Below are positions 1-9,181 of a stretch of DNA of 64,000 nucleotides, one piece after another. The stretch comes from Bacillota bacterium. Its GTDB lineage: Bacteria > Bacillota > Clostridia > Lachnospirales > Lachnospiraceae. The stretch covers positions 1 through 64,000 of the forward strand of contig JAEZUM010000055.1 in assembly GCA_023421075.1 (NCBI GenBank), in the 5' to 3' direction. The notes below the pieces were generated by a model, which did no database searches, had not been told where the DNA came from, and worked only from the letters and a program-made list of their open reading frames with translations. Every line of letters begins with the position of its first letter. Positions within the stretch are counted from its first letter, which is position 1. The position numbers and the translations under genes were made by a program.

Positions 1-2
1 TA

Positions 3-2048
3 GGCCACGGTGGCTGTGGCAAGACTACTTTAGTCGAAGCCATAGCGTACACAACAGGAATACTCAAACGTCAGGGAAAAGTGGAAGAGGGAAGTACGAT
101 TAGTGATTATGATAAGGAAGAGCAGAAGAGACTCTTCTCGATCAGTACAACAGTAGTGCCTATTATTTTTGAGGATATCAAGATTAATTTTCTTGATACA
201 CCGGGATATTTTGATTTCGTGGGTGAAGTGGAAGAAGCTTTACAGGCAGCAGATGCTGCAGTAATCGTTGTTTCAGCCAAGGCTGGTGTAGAAGTTGGAA
301 CACTGAAGGCTTGGGATTTTTGTGAGAAGTATCATTTACCGAGAATTTTCTTTGTAACAGATATGGATGATGATAATGCAAGTTATCGTGAAGTGGTTGA
401 GAGATTAACAGAGCTCTATGGTAAGAAAATTGCTCCTTTTCATATTCCGATTAGAGAGAATGAGAAGTTTGTGGGATTTGTTAACGTGGTTAAGATGGCA
501 GGTAGAAGATTTACGACAGCCAGCAACTATGTTGAGTGTGAGATCCCGGATTATAGTCAGGAAAATCTTTCGAAGTTCAGAGAGGTATTGTTGGATGCAG
601 TAGCCGAGACCAGCGAAGAATTAATGGATAAGTATTTTGCAGGCGAAGAATTCACACAGGATGAGATCTCATTTGCGCTTCGAAATAATGTGATAGATGG
701 TACCGTAGTTCCTGTAATGATGGGCTCAGGCGTTCATGCGCAGGGTACCACAATGTTATTACAGGCAATCGAGAAATATTTCCCGGATCCGACCAGAATG
801 AGTATCAGTGGTAAGAGTGTAAAGAATGATGCGGTCTTTGAAGCAAATTACGACGAGAAGAAGCCTTTCTCCGCGAGAGTCTTTAAGACAATTGCCGATC
901 CGTTTATCGGTAAGTTCTCTCTTTTCAAGGTATGCTCCGGTGTTCTGAAGTCAGATATCACCGTTTATAATGCAGATAAAGAGACTGAGGAAAAGGTCAA
1001 CCGTATTTATGTACTTCGCGGTAAGGAACAGATCGAGGTTGATGAGCTTCATGCAGGAGATATCGGTGCTCTTGGAAAACTGTCCGAGACAGTGACAGGT
1101 GATACCTTATCAACGAAGGCAAATCCAATTGTATATGACCGTATTGAGGTGGCAACTCCTTATACCTATCAGCGCTTTAAGACCAAGAACAAGGGTGATG
1201 ATGATAAGGTATCCCAGGCACTTCAGAAGCTGATGGATGAAGATCTTACCCTCAAGATGGTGAATGATAAGGAGAACAGACAAACCTTATTATATGGTAT
1301 CGGTGATCAACAGCTTGATGTTGTGGTGAATAAGTTATTAAATAAATATAAGGTAGAGATAGAAGTTATGAAACCCAGAGTGCCGTTCCGCGAGACCCTT
1401 CGTAAGAAGGTAAGGGTACAGGGAAGGCATAAGAAGCAATCCGGCGGACATGGACAATTCGGTGATGTTCATATTGAGTTTGAGCCCTCCGGTGATATGG
1501 AGACACCTTATATCTTCGAAGAGAAGATCTTCGGTGGTTCCGTTCCGAAGAACTATTTCCCTGCAGTTGAAAAAGGTATTGCAGACTGTGTTTTGAAGGG
1601 TCCTGTTGCAGGATATCCTGTAGTTGGACTAAAGGCAACCTTAGTGGATGGTTCTTACCATCCGGTTGACTCTTCTGAAATGGCGTTTAAATTAGCAACC
1701 ATCAATGCTTTCAAGCAAGGCTTCATGGATGCTTCTCCTGTATTACTTGAGCCGATTGCATCTCTTAAGGTAGTGGTTCCGGATAAGTTTACCGGTGATA
1801 TCATGGGAGATTTGAATAAGCGTCGTGGCAGAGTACTCGGTATGAATCCGGTAGCAGGCGGTAAACAGGAGATCGTTGCTGATATTCCTGTGTCCGAGCT
1901 TTATGGTTATTCAACCGATCTTAGATCCATGACCGGTGGTATCGGTGATTTCTCTTATGCATTTTCACGCTATGAACAAGCTCCTTCCGACGTACAGCAG
2001 AAGGTAATGGAAGAGAATGCAAAGGAAGAAGAAGCAGAGACAAACTAA
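3..2048 (+). CDS. EF-G-like translational GTPase (5' end cut)
   Basis: Open at the window edge; about 681 residues are visible, so only the first ten or so are missing. The first codons read GHGGCGKT, the P-loop of a translation-factor GTPase, followed by G3 motif DTPGYFDF and, after the G domain, the EF-G domain series ending in the domain IV/V region (GGSVPKNYFPAVEKGI, RRGRVLGM). It would bind the ribosome and act in translocation or a related step. The length and layout suit the second, FusA2-like EF-G class of Firmicutes rather than a tetracycline-protection protein. The G4 motif, normally NKxD, reads TDMD, which is unusual and may alter nucleotide recognition. A long hairpin follows the stop codon. 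The family call is firm; the exact subfamily is inferred. Confidence 0.88.
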   Translation, partial: GHGGCGKTTLVEAIAYTTGILKRQGKVEEGSTISDYDKEEQKRLFSISTTVVPIIFEDIKINFLDTPGYFDFVGEVEEALQAADAAVIVVSAKAGVEVGTLKAWDFCEKYHLPRIFFVTDMDDDNASYREVVERLTELYGKKIAPFHIPIRENEKFVGFVNVVKMAGRRFTTASNYVECEIPDYSQENLSKFREVLLDAVAETSEELMDKYFAGEEFTQDEISFALRNNVIDGTVVPVMMGSGVHAQGTTMLLQAIEKYFPDPTRMSISGKSVKNDAVFEANYDEKKPFSARVFKTIADPFIGKFSLFKVCSGVLKSDITVYNADKETEEKVNRIYVLRGKEQIEVDELHAGDIGALGKLSETVTGDTLSTKANPIVYDRIEVATPYTYQRFKTKNKGDDDKVSQALQKLMDEDLTLKMVNDKENRQTLLYGIGDQQLDVVVNKLLNKYKVEIEVMKPRVPFRETLRKKVRVQGRHKKQSGGHGQFGDVHIEFEPSGDMETPYIFEEKIFGGSVPKNYFPAVEKGIADCVLKGPVAGYPVVGLKATLVDGSYHPVDSSEMAFKLATINAFKQGFMDASPVLLEPIASLKVVVPDKFTGDIMGDLNKRRGRVLGMNPVAGGKQEIVADIPVSELYGYSTDLRSMTGGIGDFSYAFSRYEQAPSDVQQKVMEENAKEEEAETN

Positions 2049-2105
2049 TTGAATGGCAATCAGTTCAGTCCGTTTTACGAAAGATTTTTATTTATTATTT
2101 ATATA

Positions 2106-2154
2106 ATGAAAAGAATGAGGCATGCTTGTACAAAGCATGCCTCATTCTTTTCAT
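2106..2154 (+). terminator. Long hairpin after the EF-G-like gene
   Basis: A 22-bp perfect inverted repeat with a 5-base loop starts about 57 bases after the stop. The A-rich and T-rich ends lie inside the stem, so it could act on either strand. Confidence 0.8.
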
Positions 2155-2281
2155 CCTTTCGCAATTTAACGCTTAATAAATTGAATATATAATTTTAAAA
2201 AAGTTTAAAAATACAAAATAAAATAGCTTATTTTTCGAAGTATAAGCTTAAATTTATTTGATGCTTAAAATCCGCAAAGGC

Positions 2282-2309
2282 TTGTGTTTGCGAGTTTTTT
2301 GGATATAAT
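2282..2309 (+). promoter_or_regulatory. Putative sigma-A promoter of the NCS2 permease gene
   Basis: TTGTGT and TATAAT are separated by 16 bases. The leader that follows holds a short hairpin (AAGTTTGAC/GTCAAACTT, about 2344-2368) but no recognisable purine riboswitch core. Confidence 0.55.
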
Positions 2310-2414
2310 GCTGAAAAAAAATCATTTCCATAAAAATAATTGTTAAGTTTGACTTTTTGGTCAAACTTTGATAAGATTTTATTGTTATTTAATATCTCAA
2401 TGGGAGGAAACAAT

Positions 2415-3809
2415 ATGTTAGAGAAATTATTCAAGCTGAAAGACAACAAGACGAACGCAAAAACTGAGGTTTTGGCTGGATTAACGACATTTATGACAAT
2501 GGCGTATATTCTGGCAGTAAACCCTAGTACCATGACAGCATTCAATGACATTCTTGGTCTCGAAGGAGCTGCAAGAATGAACCCGAATGGTGTTTTCCTT
2601 GCAACTGCGATAGCATCTGCGTTAGCAACATTATTAATGGCCTTTGTAGCGAATTATCCGTTTGCTCTGGCTCCTGGTATGGGATTAAATGCATATTTTG
2701 CCTATACGGTAGTACTTACAATGGGTTACTCCTGGAAGGTTGCATTAGCAGCAGTTTTAGTAGAAGGTATTATATTCATTATTCTTTCTTTAACAAATGT
2801 TCGTGAGGCAATCTTTAATTCAATTCCTCATACACTGAAGATTGCAGTAAGTGGTGGTATCGGTTTATTTATTGCTTTTATCGGTCTGCAGAATTCAAAG
2901 ATAGTTGGAGATAATCCGGCTACCTTGGTGCAATTCCATTCCTTCCATGCAGAAGGTGTACATCAATCAGCAAATGTTGGTGTTATCCTTGCTATTCTTG
3001 GTGTTATGATCACAGCTATTTTATTAATTAAGAAGGTAAAAGGCGGTATCTTATTCGGTATCCTTGCAACTTGGATTCTCGGTATTATATGTCAGTTGAC
3101 CGGTATCTATGTAGTGGATCCGGCAGCCGGCTTCTTCTCCTTACTTCCTGATTTTTCAGCAGGTTTAAATTTTGCAGCACTTGGTGATGTAGCATTTAAG
3201 ATTGATTTTTCAAATTTCTTTTCTCTTGATTTCCTAGTTGTAGTATTTGCTTTCTTGTTTGTAGATGTGTTCGATACACTGGGAACTTTAATCGGTGTTT
3301 CCTCTAAAGCAAATATGTTGGACGAGAATGGCAAGCTTCCTCGCATTAAAGGTGCCCTTCTTGCTGATGCGGTTGGTACAACAGCTGGTGCATTACTTGG
3401 TACCTCCACAGTTACAACTTATGTAGAAAGTGCAACAGGAGTAAGCGAAGGTGGTAGAACAGGTCTTACAGCATTCACAACCGCTATATTATTTGCTCTT
3501 TCAATCTTCTTAGCACCTTTATTCCTTGCAATTCCTGCATTTGCAACAGCACCCGCGCTTATTGTTGTAGGCTTCTACATGATCGGGTCAATCGTAAAGA
3601 TTAATTTTGATGATATGACCGAAGCTATTCCGGCATTCATCACAATTATCGCTATGCCTTTCACATACAGTATTTCCGAAGGTATCTCCTTTGGTGTTAT
3701 CTCTTATGTGTTGATCAATTTAATCTCCGGTAAAGCGAAAGAGAAGAAGATCAGTATCGTAATGTATGTATTAGCAGTATTATTTATATTGAAATATATT
3801 TTACTATAA
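2415..3809 (+). CDS. NCS2-family purine permease (AzgA/PbuG-like)
   Basis: A 464-residue integral membrane protein with many hydrophobic segments, matching the usual length of the AzgA/PbuG branch of NCS2 transporters (adenine, guanine and hypoxanthine uptake). Family hallmarks include the early TFMTMAYILAVNP segment, FVDVFDTLGTLIG and the TSTVTTYVESATG stretch typical of COG2252. The start at 2415 is chosen because GGGAGG lies 6 bases upstream and the product then begins with the usual LEKLFKL leader; an upstream in-frame ATG at 2340 would add 25 unlikely residues. It is a single-gene unit with its own promoter and a terminator at 3872. A nucleobase substrate is likely from the family; which purine is carried is not visible. 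Confidence 0.9.
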   Translation: MLEKLFKLKDNKTNAKTEVLAGLTTFMTMAYILAVNPSTMTAFNDILGLEGAARMNPNGVFLATAIASALATLLMAFVANYPFALAPGMGLNAYFAYTVVLTMGYSWKVALAAVLVEGIIFIILSLTNVREAIFNSIPHTLKIAVSGGIGLFIAFIGLQNSKIVGDNPATLVQFHSFHAEGVHQSANVGVILAILGVMITAILLIKKVKGGILFGILATWILGIICQLTGIYVVDPAAGFFSLLPDFSAGLNFAALGDVAFKIDFSNFFSLDFLVVVFAFLFVDVFDTLGTLIGVSSKANMLDENGKLPRIKGALLADAVGTTAGALLGTSTVTTYVESATGVSEGGRTGLTAFTTAILFALSIFLAPLFLAIPAFATAPALIVVGFYMIGSIVKINFDDMTEAIPAFITIIAMPFTYSISEGISFGVISYVLINLISGKAKEKKISIVMYVLAVLFILKYILL

Positions 3810-3871
3810 ATGATGCTATAGCATTTTAGTAACACAATGGATTAAGTTAAAGTAATATTCCTAGTAAAATT

Positions 3872-3902
3872 AAGGGGGAGGATTCGTGAAATCCACCCCC
3901 TT
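3872..3902 (+). terminator. Terminator after the purine permease
   Basis: The GC-rich stem AAGGGGGAGGATT pairs with AATCCACCCCCTT, followed by ATTTGATTCTT. It lies about 60 bases after the permease stop. Confidence 0.8.
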
Positions 3903-4180
3903 ATTTGATTCTTAACGATGGAATAGTTACCATATTAATAACAAATACCATATGGGAGAACTAAAAATATCTGGTATGTCATTATAATTTATATCATCTG
4001 AATTCTGGATTGTTTGAGGAGATATATTTCGTTTGAAAGGACAGTAGTATTACGAAACATCAGGAACTTCTTGTATAAAGAGTTCATGAAGATATATAAC
4101 ATGAATTATGTCGTACCTTCTGTACGCTCTTAAACTCCTTATAAAAATTTATAACGAGTTTACTTATCTTAACAACTATA
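3903..4180. other. Convergent intergenic stretch, no gene seen
   Basis: About 280 AT-rich bases lie between the terminators of two convergent permease genes. A 32-codon minus-strand reading frame around 4090 has no ribosome site. No RNA gene or repeat is recognised. Confidence 0.5.
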
Positions 4181-4212
4181 AAAAGCACTGTGAATTTAAT
4201 CACAGTGCTTTT
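4181..4212 (-). terminator. Terminator of the uracil permease (bidirectional)
   Basis: The 13-bp stem AAAAGCACTGTGA/TCACAGTGCTTTT with a 6-base loop lies about 45 bases past the minus-strand stop codon. A T run follows on the minus strand. Confidence 0.85.
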
Positions 4213-4255
4213 GAATGGAGGATAACCTCTAAATAAGTATCTATTTTATTCTTTG

Positions 4256-5629
4256 TTACTCAGCAGGAGTCTCATCCTTATTCCCGATTGACAGGAGAAG
4301 GTTTAATACGATACCGGAAACCGCTGCTGTTGCAAGCGCCGGAAACTGCATACCGAACATCGGGATCATACCGTTTCCTTCAAAGCCGAAGCTTCCACCG
4401 AGACCAATTATTAAGATGATTGCGATGATCGCAAGGTTTTTAGAGCTGAACATATCAACTTTACGGTCCATCATAATGGTGACACCCTGTGCTGCGATAA
4501 CACCGAATAAGTAGATGGAAAGTCCGCCGATTACTGCATTCGGGATAGAGTATACAAGGTTTATCAGAGGAGTGAAGCAGGAGATAACCATTGTGATACA
4601 AGCAGCGGCAATTAATACAGGGATAGAGAATACTTTAGAGATAGCCATGGTACTGATATTCTCTCCGTAGTTAGTTCCAGCAGGACCACCGATCATACCG
4701 GATACGATATCACCGATACCGTCACCCACCAAGTTCAATCCTAACTTGTCCGCTATGTTATATTTCTTCTCTGACTTCATCTTCTTTGCCAGATCATTTA
4801 CATAGATATCTAACTGATACACGTGTGCGGTAGATTCCGGAATGGTAGCAATTGCGATTGGCATGATCGCTCCGACTGCTGCTAAGGAAGGCTTCGGAAG
4901 AGTGAAGATAGGAAGACTGAAGATACTGCTTGATTCAATGGAATTAAAGTTAACAAAAGGTATTCCGGTAACGAGTCCGATGATGACTGCAGCCACATAA
5001 CCGGTCAAAAGGCCAAAAAGAATAGGCAACTGACTCAGCTTGCCCTTCAAGTATACTGAATATGCAATTGTGGAAATAAGGGTAATAATAGCGATAACCC
5101 ATGCCATGTTCTGAGCAAGTGCTGTCTGAGCTTCATCAACGGTGGGGAAAGTAGCTGCGCCACCCATTGCATTTGCTGCAAGTGATAAGCCGATAATCAT
5201 TGCGATACTACCAGTAACTGTAGGGGGGAGAATCTTGTCGATGGTTTTTCTACCGGTACGACTGATGATAAGACCGGCAGCAATCGATACGAATCCTGAC
5301 ATTACGATACCAAATTGTGCAATAGAGATTTTGTCATCCAGGCTATATCCTGCGAATTGCTCTGCTGCCATAATAGAAGCAATAGCTGCGATATAGGAGA
5401 AGCTGGATCCGTAATAGAGAGGAATCTTCTTACCAGTGATTAAGATGAAACAGAGAGTTGCTAAACCGCTGGCAAAAATAGTTGTTGATACGTGGAAACC
5501 GGTGATTAATGCAACAAGAACGGTTGCAGGGAACATTACAACAATCTGCTGTAATGCAAATAAGATGAGTTCCACGATCGGGGGTTTTTCATCCGGCAGA
5601 TAGCCGATGGGTTGATGCTTTGATGCCAT
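4256..5629 (-). CDS. Uracil/xanthine permease (NCS2, UraA/PyrP-like)
   Basis: A 457-residue polytopic membrane protein of the nucleobase:cation symporter-2 family, in the UraA/PyrP branch. Visible features are the N-terminal GYLPDEKPPIVE leader typical of uracil permeases, repeated transmembrane helices, the IATIPESTAHVYQLD segment carrying the conserved substrate-binding Glu, and the GPAGTNYGENISTMAISKV motif. It would import uracil by proton symport. The start has AGGAGG 9-10 bases upstream. It is divergent from the membrane-protein gene at 5869 and convergent with the purine permease. The leader contains no recognisable PyrR-type attenuator. Confidence is high for the family and moderate for uracil over xanthine. 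Confidence 0.9.
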   Translation of the reverse strand: MASKHQPIGYLPDEKPPIVELILFALQQIVVMFPATVLVALITGFHVSTTIFASGLATLCFILITGKKIPLYYGSSFSYIAAIASIMAAEQFAGYSLDDKISIAQFGIVMSGFVSIAAGLIISRTGRKTIDKILPPTVTGSIAMIIGLSLAANAMGGAATFPTVDEAQTALAQNMAWVIAIITLISTIAYSVYLKGKLSQLPILFGLLTGYVAAVIIGLVTGIPFVNFNSIESSSIFSLPIFTLPKPSLAAVGAIMPIAIATIPESTAHVYQLDIYVNDLAKKMKSEKKYNIADKLGLNLVGDGIGDIVSGMIGGPAGTNYGENISTMAISKVFSIPVLIAAACITMVISCFTPLINLVYSIPNAVIGGLSIYLFGVIAAQGVTIMMDRKVDMFSSKNLAIIAIILIIGLGGSFGFEGNGMIPMFGMQFPALATAAVSGIVLNLLLSIGNKDETPAE

Positions 5630-5868
5630 AAAATTTTTACCTCCTGGGATTTTTTTTATTTTGACATACTTTTTAAAATTTGTAAAGATGGAATCGTATT
5701 AATTTTTCAAAAAATTTTGAAAATAAGAAAAAGAATTACCAAAACTAAAATGAGAATAATTACCATGCTATACAAAATGTATGATAATATAGAACCAATA
5801 GTAATAATTCTCTGTATTGTGGTATAATTAGATTAAGAATATTCCATCTAAGAATTGGAGGGGACAAA

Positions 5869-7704
5869 ATGAATAAAAAAATTAGTCTAAGAGAGAGGTG
5901 GCAAGGGCTGACGGATACGGTAATGCGTTTTCCACTGACGGTTATATTACTGATTGCTGCGGTTGTTACGAATTTAATTGCCATAGAGTCTGAGTACGAG
6001 TTAGTCTATACTAAGTTATTGGTTACGTTTTTACTTGGTGCGGTTATTTTTGTTGTTCTTCAGTTATTGTATGAACGCTTCATGGATAACCCCGTATTTC
6101 GTATTATCTTTATGCTGGTTACTGTGGTTGCATCAGCAATATACTATATGACGGTTTATCGATCGGAATGGACGATTATGGTTACGGTACGTACCATTGT
6201 GATATTCTTTATCCTGCTGATTGCTTTTTTATGGCTACCGTCGATCCATAGTAAGATTAGCATCAATGAAAGCTTCATGGCCGTTTTTAAAAGTTCCTTT
6301 ACTGTGTTATTCTTTGACGGAGTATTGTTCTTAGGAACTGTCATTGTCATTGCCGCAACCAATTTATTGATTTTTGAGATTAGTGAAGAGGCGTATATCC
6401 ATTCAGCCAATATCATCTTTATCCTGGTAGCACCGATCTATTTTCTAACGATGATACCAAATTATCCGCGCCGGAGAGAAGAACGTTATCTTGCTTCTGA
6501 TGAAGTAGGAACGCTGCCTACTCCGGATGGAGTTTCAACAGAGAAGTCTCCGGAGGACAATAATATTCATGAGGAAATAGCACGTTTAACAGCTCCTACA
6601 AGATTTCTTGAGACCTTGATAACCTATGTTATTATCCCAATAACAGCTATATTTACAGTCATTTTATTATTATATATTATCATTAATATTACCGGTGAAT
6701 TCTGGAGCGATAATCTGATGGAGCCCATGCTGGTAAGCTATTCTGTTACAGTGATTGTGGTATATATACTAGCAAGTACTGTACAGAAGCCTTTTGCAAG
6801 GTATTTCCGGTTAATCTTTCCGAAGGTTTTGATCCCGGTGGTTCTTTTTCAGACATTATCCTCGATTCTTAAGAGCTCGGATGTCGGCGTAACCTATGGA
6901 AGATACTATGTTATCCTGTTTGGAGTATTTGCTACTTCAGCAGGGGTACTGTTCAGTATCCTGCCCATACGTAAGAACGGGATTATCGCACCAATCCTGA
7001 TTGTATTATCTTTAATCTCCATATTACCTCCGGTTGATGCCTTTACATTAAGTAAGGTGAACCAGTCAGCAAGACTGGAGCGTACCCTGGAGAGGAACAA
7101 TATGTTATCCGGTGATGTTATTACACCGAATTCCAACATCTCAGAAGAGGATAAAGCGGATATCATCTCATCCCTGGATTATCTTGATCGTATGAACTAT
7201 ACAAAGGATGTAGAATATCTTAATTCCTATTATTCATCCTTCGATTTTGAGAAGACCTTTGGTTTTACCAGATATGATTACGTTGACAGTGATTATAAGA
7301 GCTATTATTACAGCAGAAATACCAGTGAAGCGATTAGCATTACCGGTTATGATGCCATGTTGCAGATGAGTATCTATAATATGGCAGAGGTTCCTGATAA
7401 CAGCTTTGAAATAGAAAGTGCCAGATATACCCTAAGGATAGACAATACAAATAGGGATAATAAGTTAATTCTTCTGGAGAATGATCAGGGAGTAGAAGTA
7501 ATACGTTATGAGTTCAATAATCTGTTTACGAAGTTCTCCGGTGTTGATAGTGGTAAGGAGCCATTACCTACAGCACAATTAACCTTCCGACAGGAGAATG
7601 AACAGGCTGCAATTACCATTATTGCAAATAACATTAGTCTGAGTGAATGGCCTGAAGGCAATGATAAATCAGCTGATCTGATCCTATTGATTGATATCAG
7701 ATGA
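5869..7704 (+). CDS. Large polytopic membrane protein, DUF4153-like
   Basis: A 611-residue protein. Roughly the first 390 residues are a series of hydrophobic helices, starting with a cytoplasmic basic leader (NKKISLRERWQG). The rest, from about residue 400, is soluble and rich in Tyr, Ser and Asn and probably faces outside. The arrangement of helices plus a C-terminal extracytoplasmic domain resembles DUF4153 proteins, whose function is unknown. The start is supported by GGAGG with 7-base spacing (TTGGAGGGGACAAAATG). A TATAAT at 5823 may be the -10 box, without a clear -35. It stands alone between divergent and downstream unrelated genes. I assign no function. Confidence 0.7.
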   Translation: MNKKISLRERWQGLTDTVMRFPLTVILLIAAVVTNLIAIESEYELVYTKLLVTFLLGAVIFVVLQLLYERFMDNPVFRIIFMLVTVVASAIYYMTVYRSEWTIMVTVRTIVIFFILLIAFLWLPSIHSKISINESFMAVFKSSFTVLFFDGVLFLGTVIVIAATNLLIFEISEEAYIHSANIIFILVAPIYFLTMIPNYPRRREERYLASDEVGTLPTPDGVSTEKSPEDNNIHEEIARLTAPTRFLETLITYVIIPITAIFTVILLLYIIINITGEFWSDNLMEPMLVSYSVTVIVVYILASTVQKPFARYFRLIFPKVLIPVVLFQTLSSILKSSDVGVTYGRYYVILFGVFATSAGVLFSILPIRKNGIIAPILIVLSLISILPPVDAFTLSKVNQSARLERTLERNNMLSGDVITPNSNISEEDKADIISSLDYLDRMNYTKDVEYLNSYYSSFDFEKTFGFTRYDYVDSDYKSYYYSRNTSEAISITGYDAMLQMSIYNMAEVPDNSFEIESARYTLRIDNTNRDNKLILLENDQGVEVIRYEFNNLFTKFSGVDSGKEPLPTAQLTFRQENEQAAITIIANNISLSEWPEGNDKSADLILLIDIR

Positions 7705-7783
7705 TAGAAAATAGGTTCTTAAAAATGTCTGCATTAGCAGATATTTTTAATGTATGACTATATAAAGCTAACGAAGCATTTTT

Positions 7784-7913
7784 CAACCCGTAATTGAGCC
7801 TCACCAGCTGGTTCGAATCATGGCTTATGGTCTTGACAAAGAGGATTATTTGAGTAAGCTAATAAATATGACAATTGATTACTTATCGTTGGAAAGGTTG
7901 GAAGGTAATTCAT
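7784..7913 (+). other. Coding-like remnant upstream of the cyclophilin gene
   Basis: After a TAA at 7769, one frame reads open through this stretch (including MAYGLDKEDYLSKLINMTID from 7829) and on into the cyclophilin gene in another frame. Codon choice looks genuine, but no ribosome site precedes the ATG. It may be the tail of a decayed gene or chance. Confidence 0.25.
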
Positions 7914-8660
7914 ATGAGAAAAGTAAGTTATATCTTGTTCAGTATTCTGGTGATGATCGCATTGATAGCGGGCTGTAATAAGTCGGAGAAGGAAGAAAAG
8001 GACAATGATAGCAGTCTATCTTTGGATGAGAAGGTTATTGATGTCGCAGATATGGAGCAATTTAAGCAACCGGAGAAGGGTGATACGGTGGCAGAGATTG
8101 TTATTCGCGATCATGGATCGATCTATGTCAGATTTTTTGAGGCAGCTGCGCCAAAAGCAGTTGAGAATTTTATTACACATGCCAAAGAAGGGTATTATGA
8201 CGGTGTTACCTTTCATCGAATTATTAAAGATTTCATGATTCAGGGTGGAGACCCGACCGGCACCGGAAGGGGCGGAGAAAGCATTTGGGGCGAGAACTTT
8301 GAGGATGAATTCTCAGATACCCTACAGCCTTATCGCGGAGCGCTTTGTATGGCGAACTCCGGACCGGATACCAATGGAAGCCAGTTCTTTCTGGTTCAAT
8401 CCGGACAGACCTTTGACGATAGTGTGATGGATCAGGTAGTGGCGAGGTATCATGTTGATTTTGATGCACAAGCAAGAAAGGCTTACAGTGAAGTAGGAGG
8501 TACTCCCTGGCTGTATCAGATGCATACCGTATTTGGCCAGATCTATAAGGGATACGAGGTTCTGGATGCTGTAGCGAACGTAGAGATGGCAGATGCCAAC
8601 AGTGGGATACCGGTAGATGATGTATTTATTGAGACCGTTAAGGTATATGAGTTCGAATAG
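7914..8660 (+). CDS. Cyclophilin-type peptidyl-prolyl isomerase lipoprotein
   Basis: A 248-residue lipoprotein: a basic N-terminus, a hydrophobic stretch and lipobox LIAGC place the lipidated Cys at residue 21. After a charged linker comes a cyclophilin domain with the classic motifs FHRIIKDFMIQGGD, MANSGPDTNGSQFF and HTVFGQIYKGYEVLD, carrying the catalytic Arg, Phe and Gln. An insertion of about 30 residues lies between the SQFF and HTVFG motifs. It would help fold exported proteins at the outer face of the membrane. The start at 7914 is chosen because GGAAGG precedes it and it produces a proper signal peptide; an ATG 39 bases upstream does not. No operon partner is seen. Confident call. Confidence 0.93.
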   Translation: MRKVSYILFSILVMIALIAGCNKSEKEEKDNDSSLSLDEKVIDVADMEQFKQPEKGDTVAEIVIRDHGSIYVRFFEAAAPKAVENFITHAKEGYYDGVTFHRIIKDFMIQGGDPTGTGRGGESIWGENFEDEFSDTLQPYRGALCMANSGPDTNGSQFFLVQSGQTFDDSVMDQVVARYHVDFDAQARKAYSEVGGTPWLYQMHTVFGQIYKGYEVLDAVANVEMADANSGIPVDDVFIETVKVYEFE

Positions 8661-8743
8661 GGATTCTTTGAACGAGCTGATTTGGTAAAATCTTGTAGAT
8701 AGCATGATTTTATAAAAAAGATTGCAAAGAAGACTTTTTTGAA

Positions 8744-8772
8744 TTGACAGAATAATCGTGTTGTTGTAATAT
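8744..8772 (+). promoter_or_regulatory. Promoter of the lysine riboswitch/ABC transporter unit
   Basis: Perfect -35 TTGACA and -10 TAATAT are separated by 17 bases. Transcription would start near 8779, just before the riboswitch. Confidence 0.85.
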
Positions 8773-8784
8773 TATAGCGTAATT

Positions 8785-9049
8785 TCATAAGGCCTCATCT
8801 TCAAAGGTGAGGTAGAGGCGCGGTATTTAACAGTCTGTAGAGGAGCTTAAGGAGCTTTGATTCTATGGAGAAGGAAATGTCGCCGAAGTTTATAGCATCC
8901 CTCGGTGCTATATGCTGGGTCTGCAGTTAAGAGCTGCAGGACTGTCTTGGTGAGCTACCCGGTTTGCCAAGTTGTGCTATCTCATTAGGGATTTTGGGGA
9001 CTTAGGCATAGGCGTATTTATAACCTGAGTGAACCTCAGGTTTTTTTTA
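8785..9049 (+). promoter_or_regulatory. Lysine riboswitch (L box) with terminator platform
   Basis: The stretch matches the lysine aptamer core: GAGGTAGAGGCGCG near the 5' strand of P1, then GTCGCCGAAG, a stem with loop, GCTGGGTCTGC, GACTGTC and closing GGTGAGCTACC, in the canonical order and spacing. The aptamer occupies about 8803-8962. A linker leads to an intrinsic terminator at 9022-9049. Lysine binding would favour termination and shut off the downstream transporter. The family is recognised from conserved sequence; the alternative antiterminator pairing was not computed. Confidence 0.92.
9022..9049 (+). terminator. Riboswitch-controlled terminator
   Basis: Stem AACCTGAG/CTCAGGTT with a 5-base loop, followed by a run of T. 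It is about 130 bases upstream of the binding-protein gene. Confidence 0.88.
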
Positions 9050-9181
9050 TTTATGATAATTCAAGATAAAAACAACGCTAAGTTTATTACCCAAAAATAC
9101 AATGGCATCGGCATACGAAGGTATAGCGGATGGAGAATTATATCACAATATTATTAAGAAGAAACGGGAGGAAGTATTAAA

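Noticed and set aside
2310..2414. Purine riboswitch before the NCS2 permease
   Set aside because: The conserved core of the purine aptamer is not present; only a short simple hairpin is seen.
4049..4147. Small minus-strand peptide gene between the two nucleobase permease genes
   Set aside because: About 32 codons without a ribosome site or promoter; no resemblance to known small proteins.
5630..5760. PyrR-type attenuator before the uracil permease
   Set aside because: The short AT-rich leader has no terminator/antiterminator pair or PyrR-binding loop.
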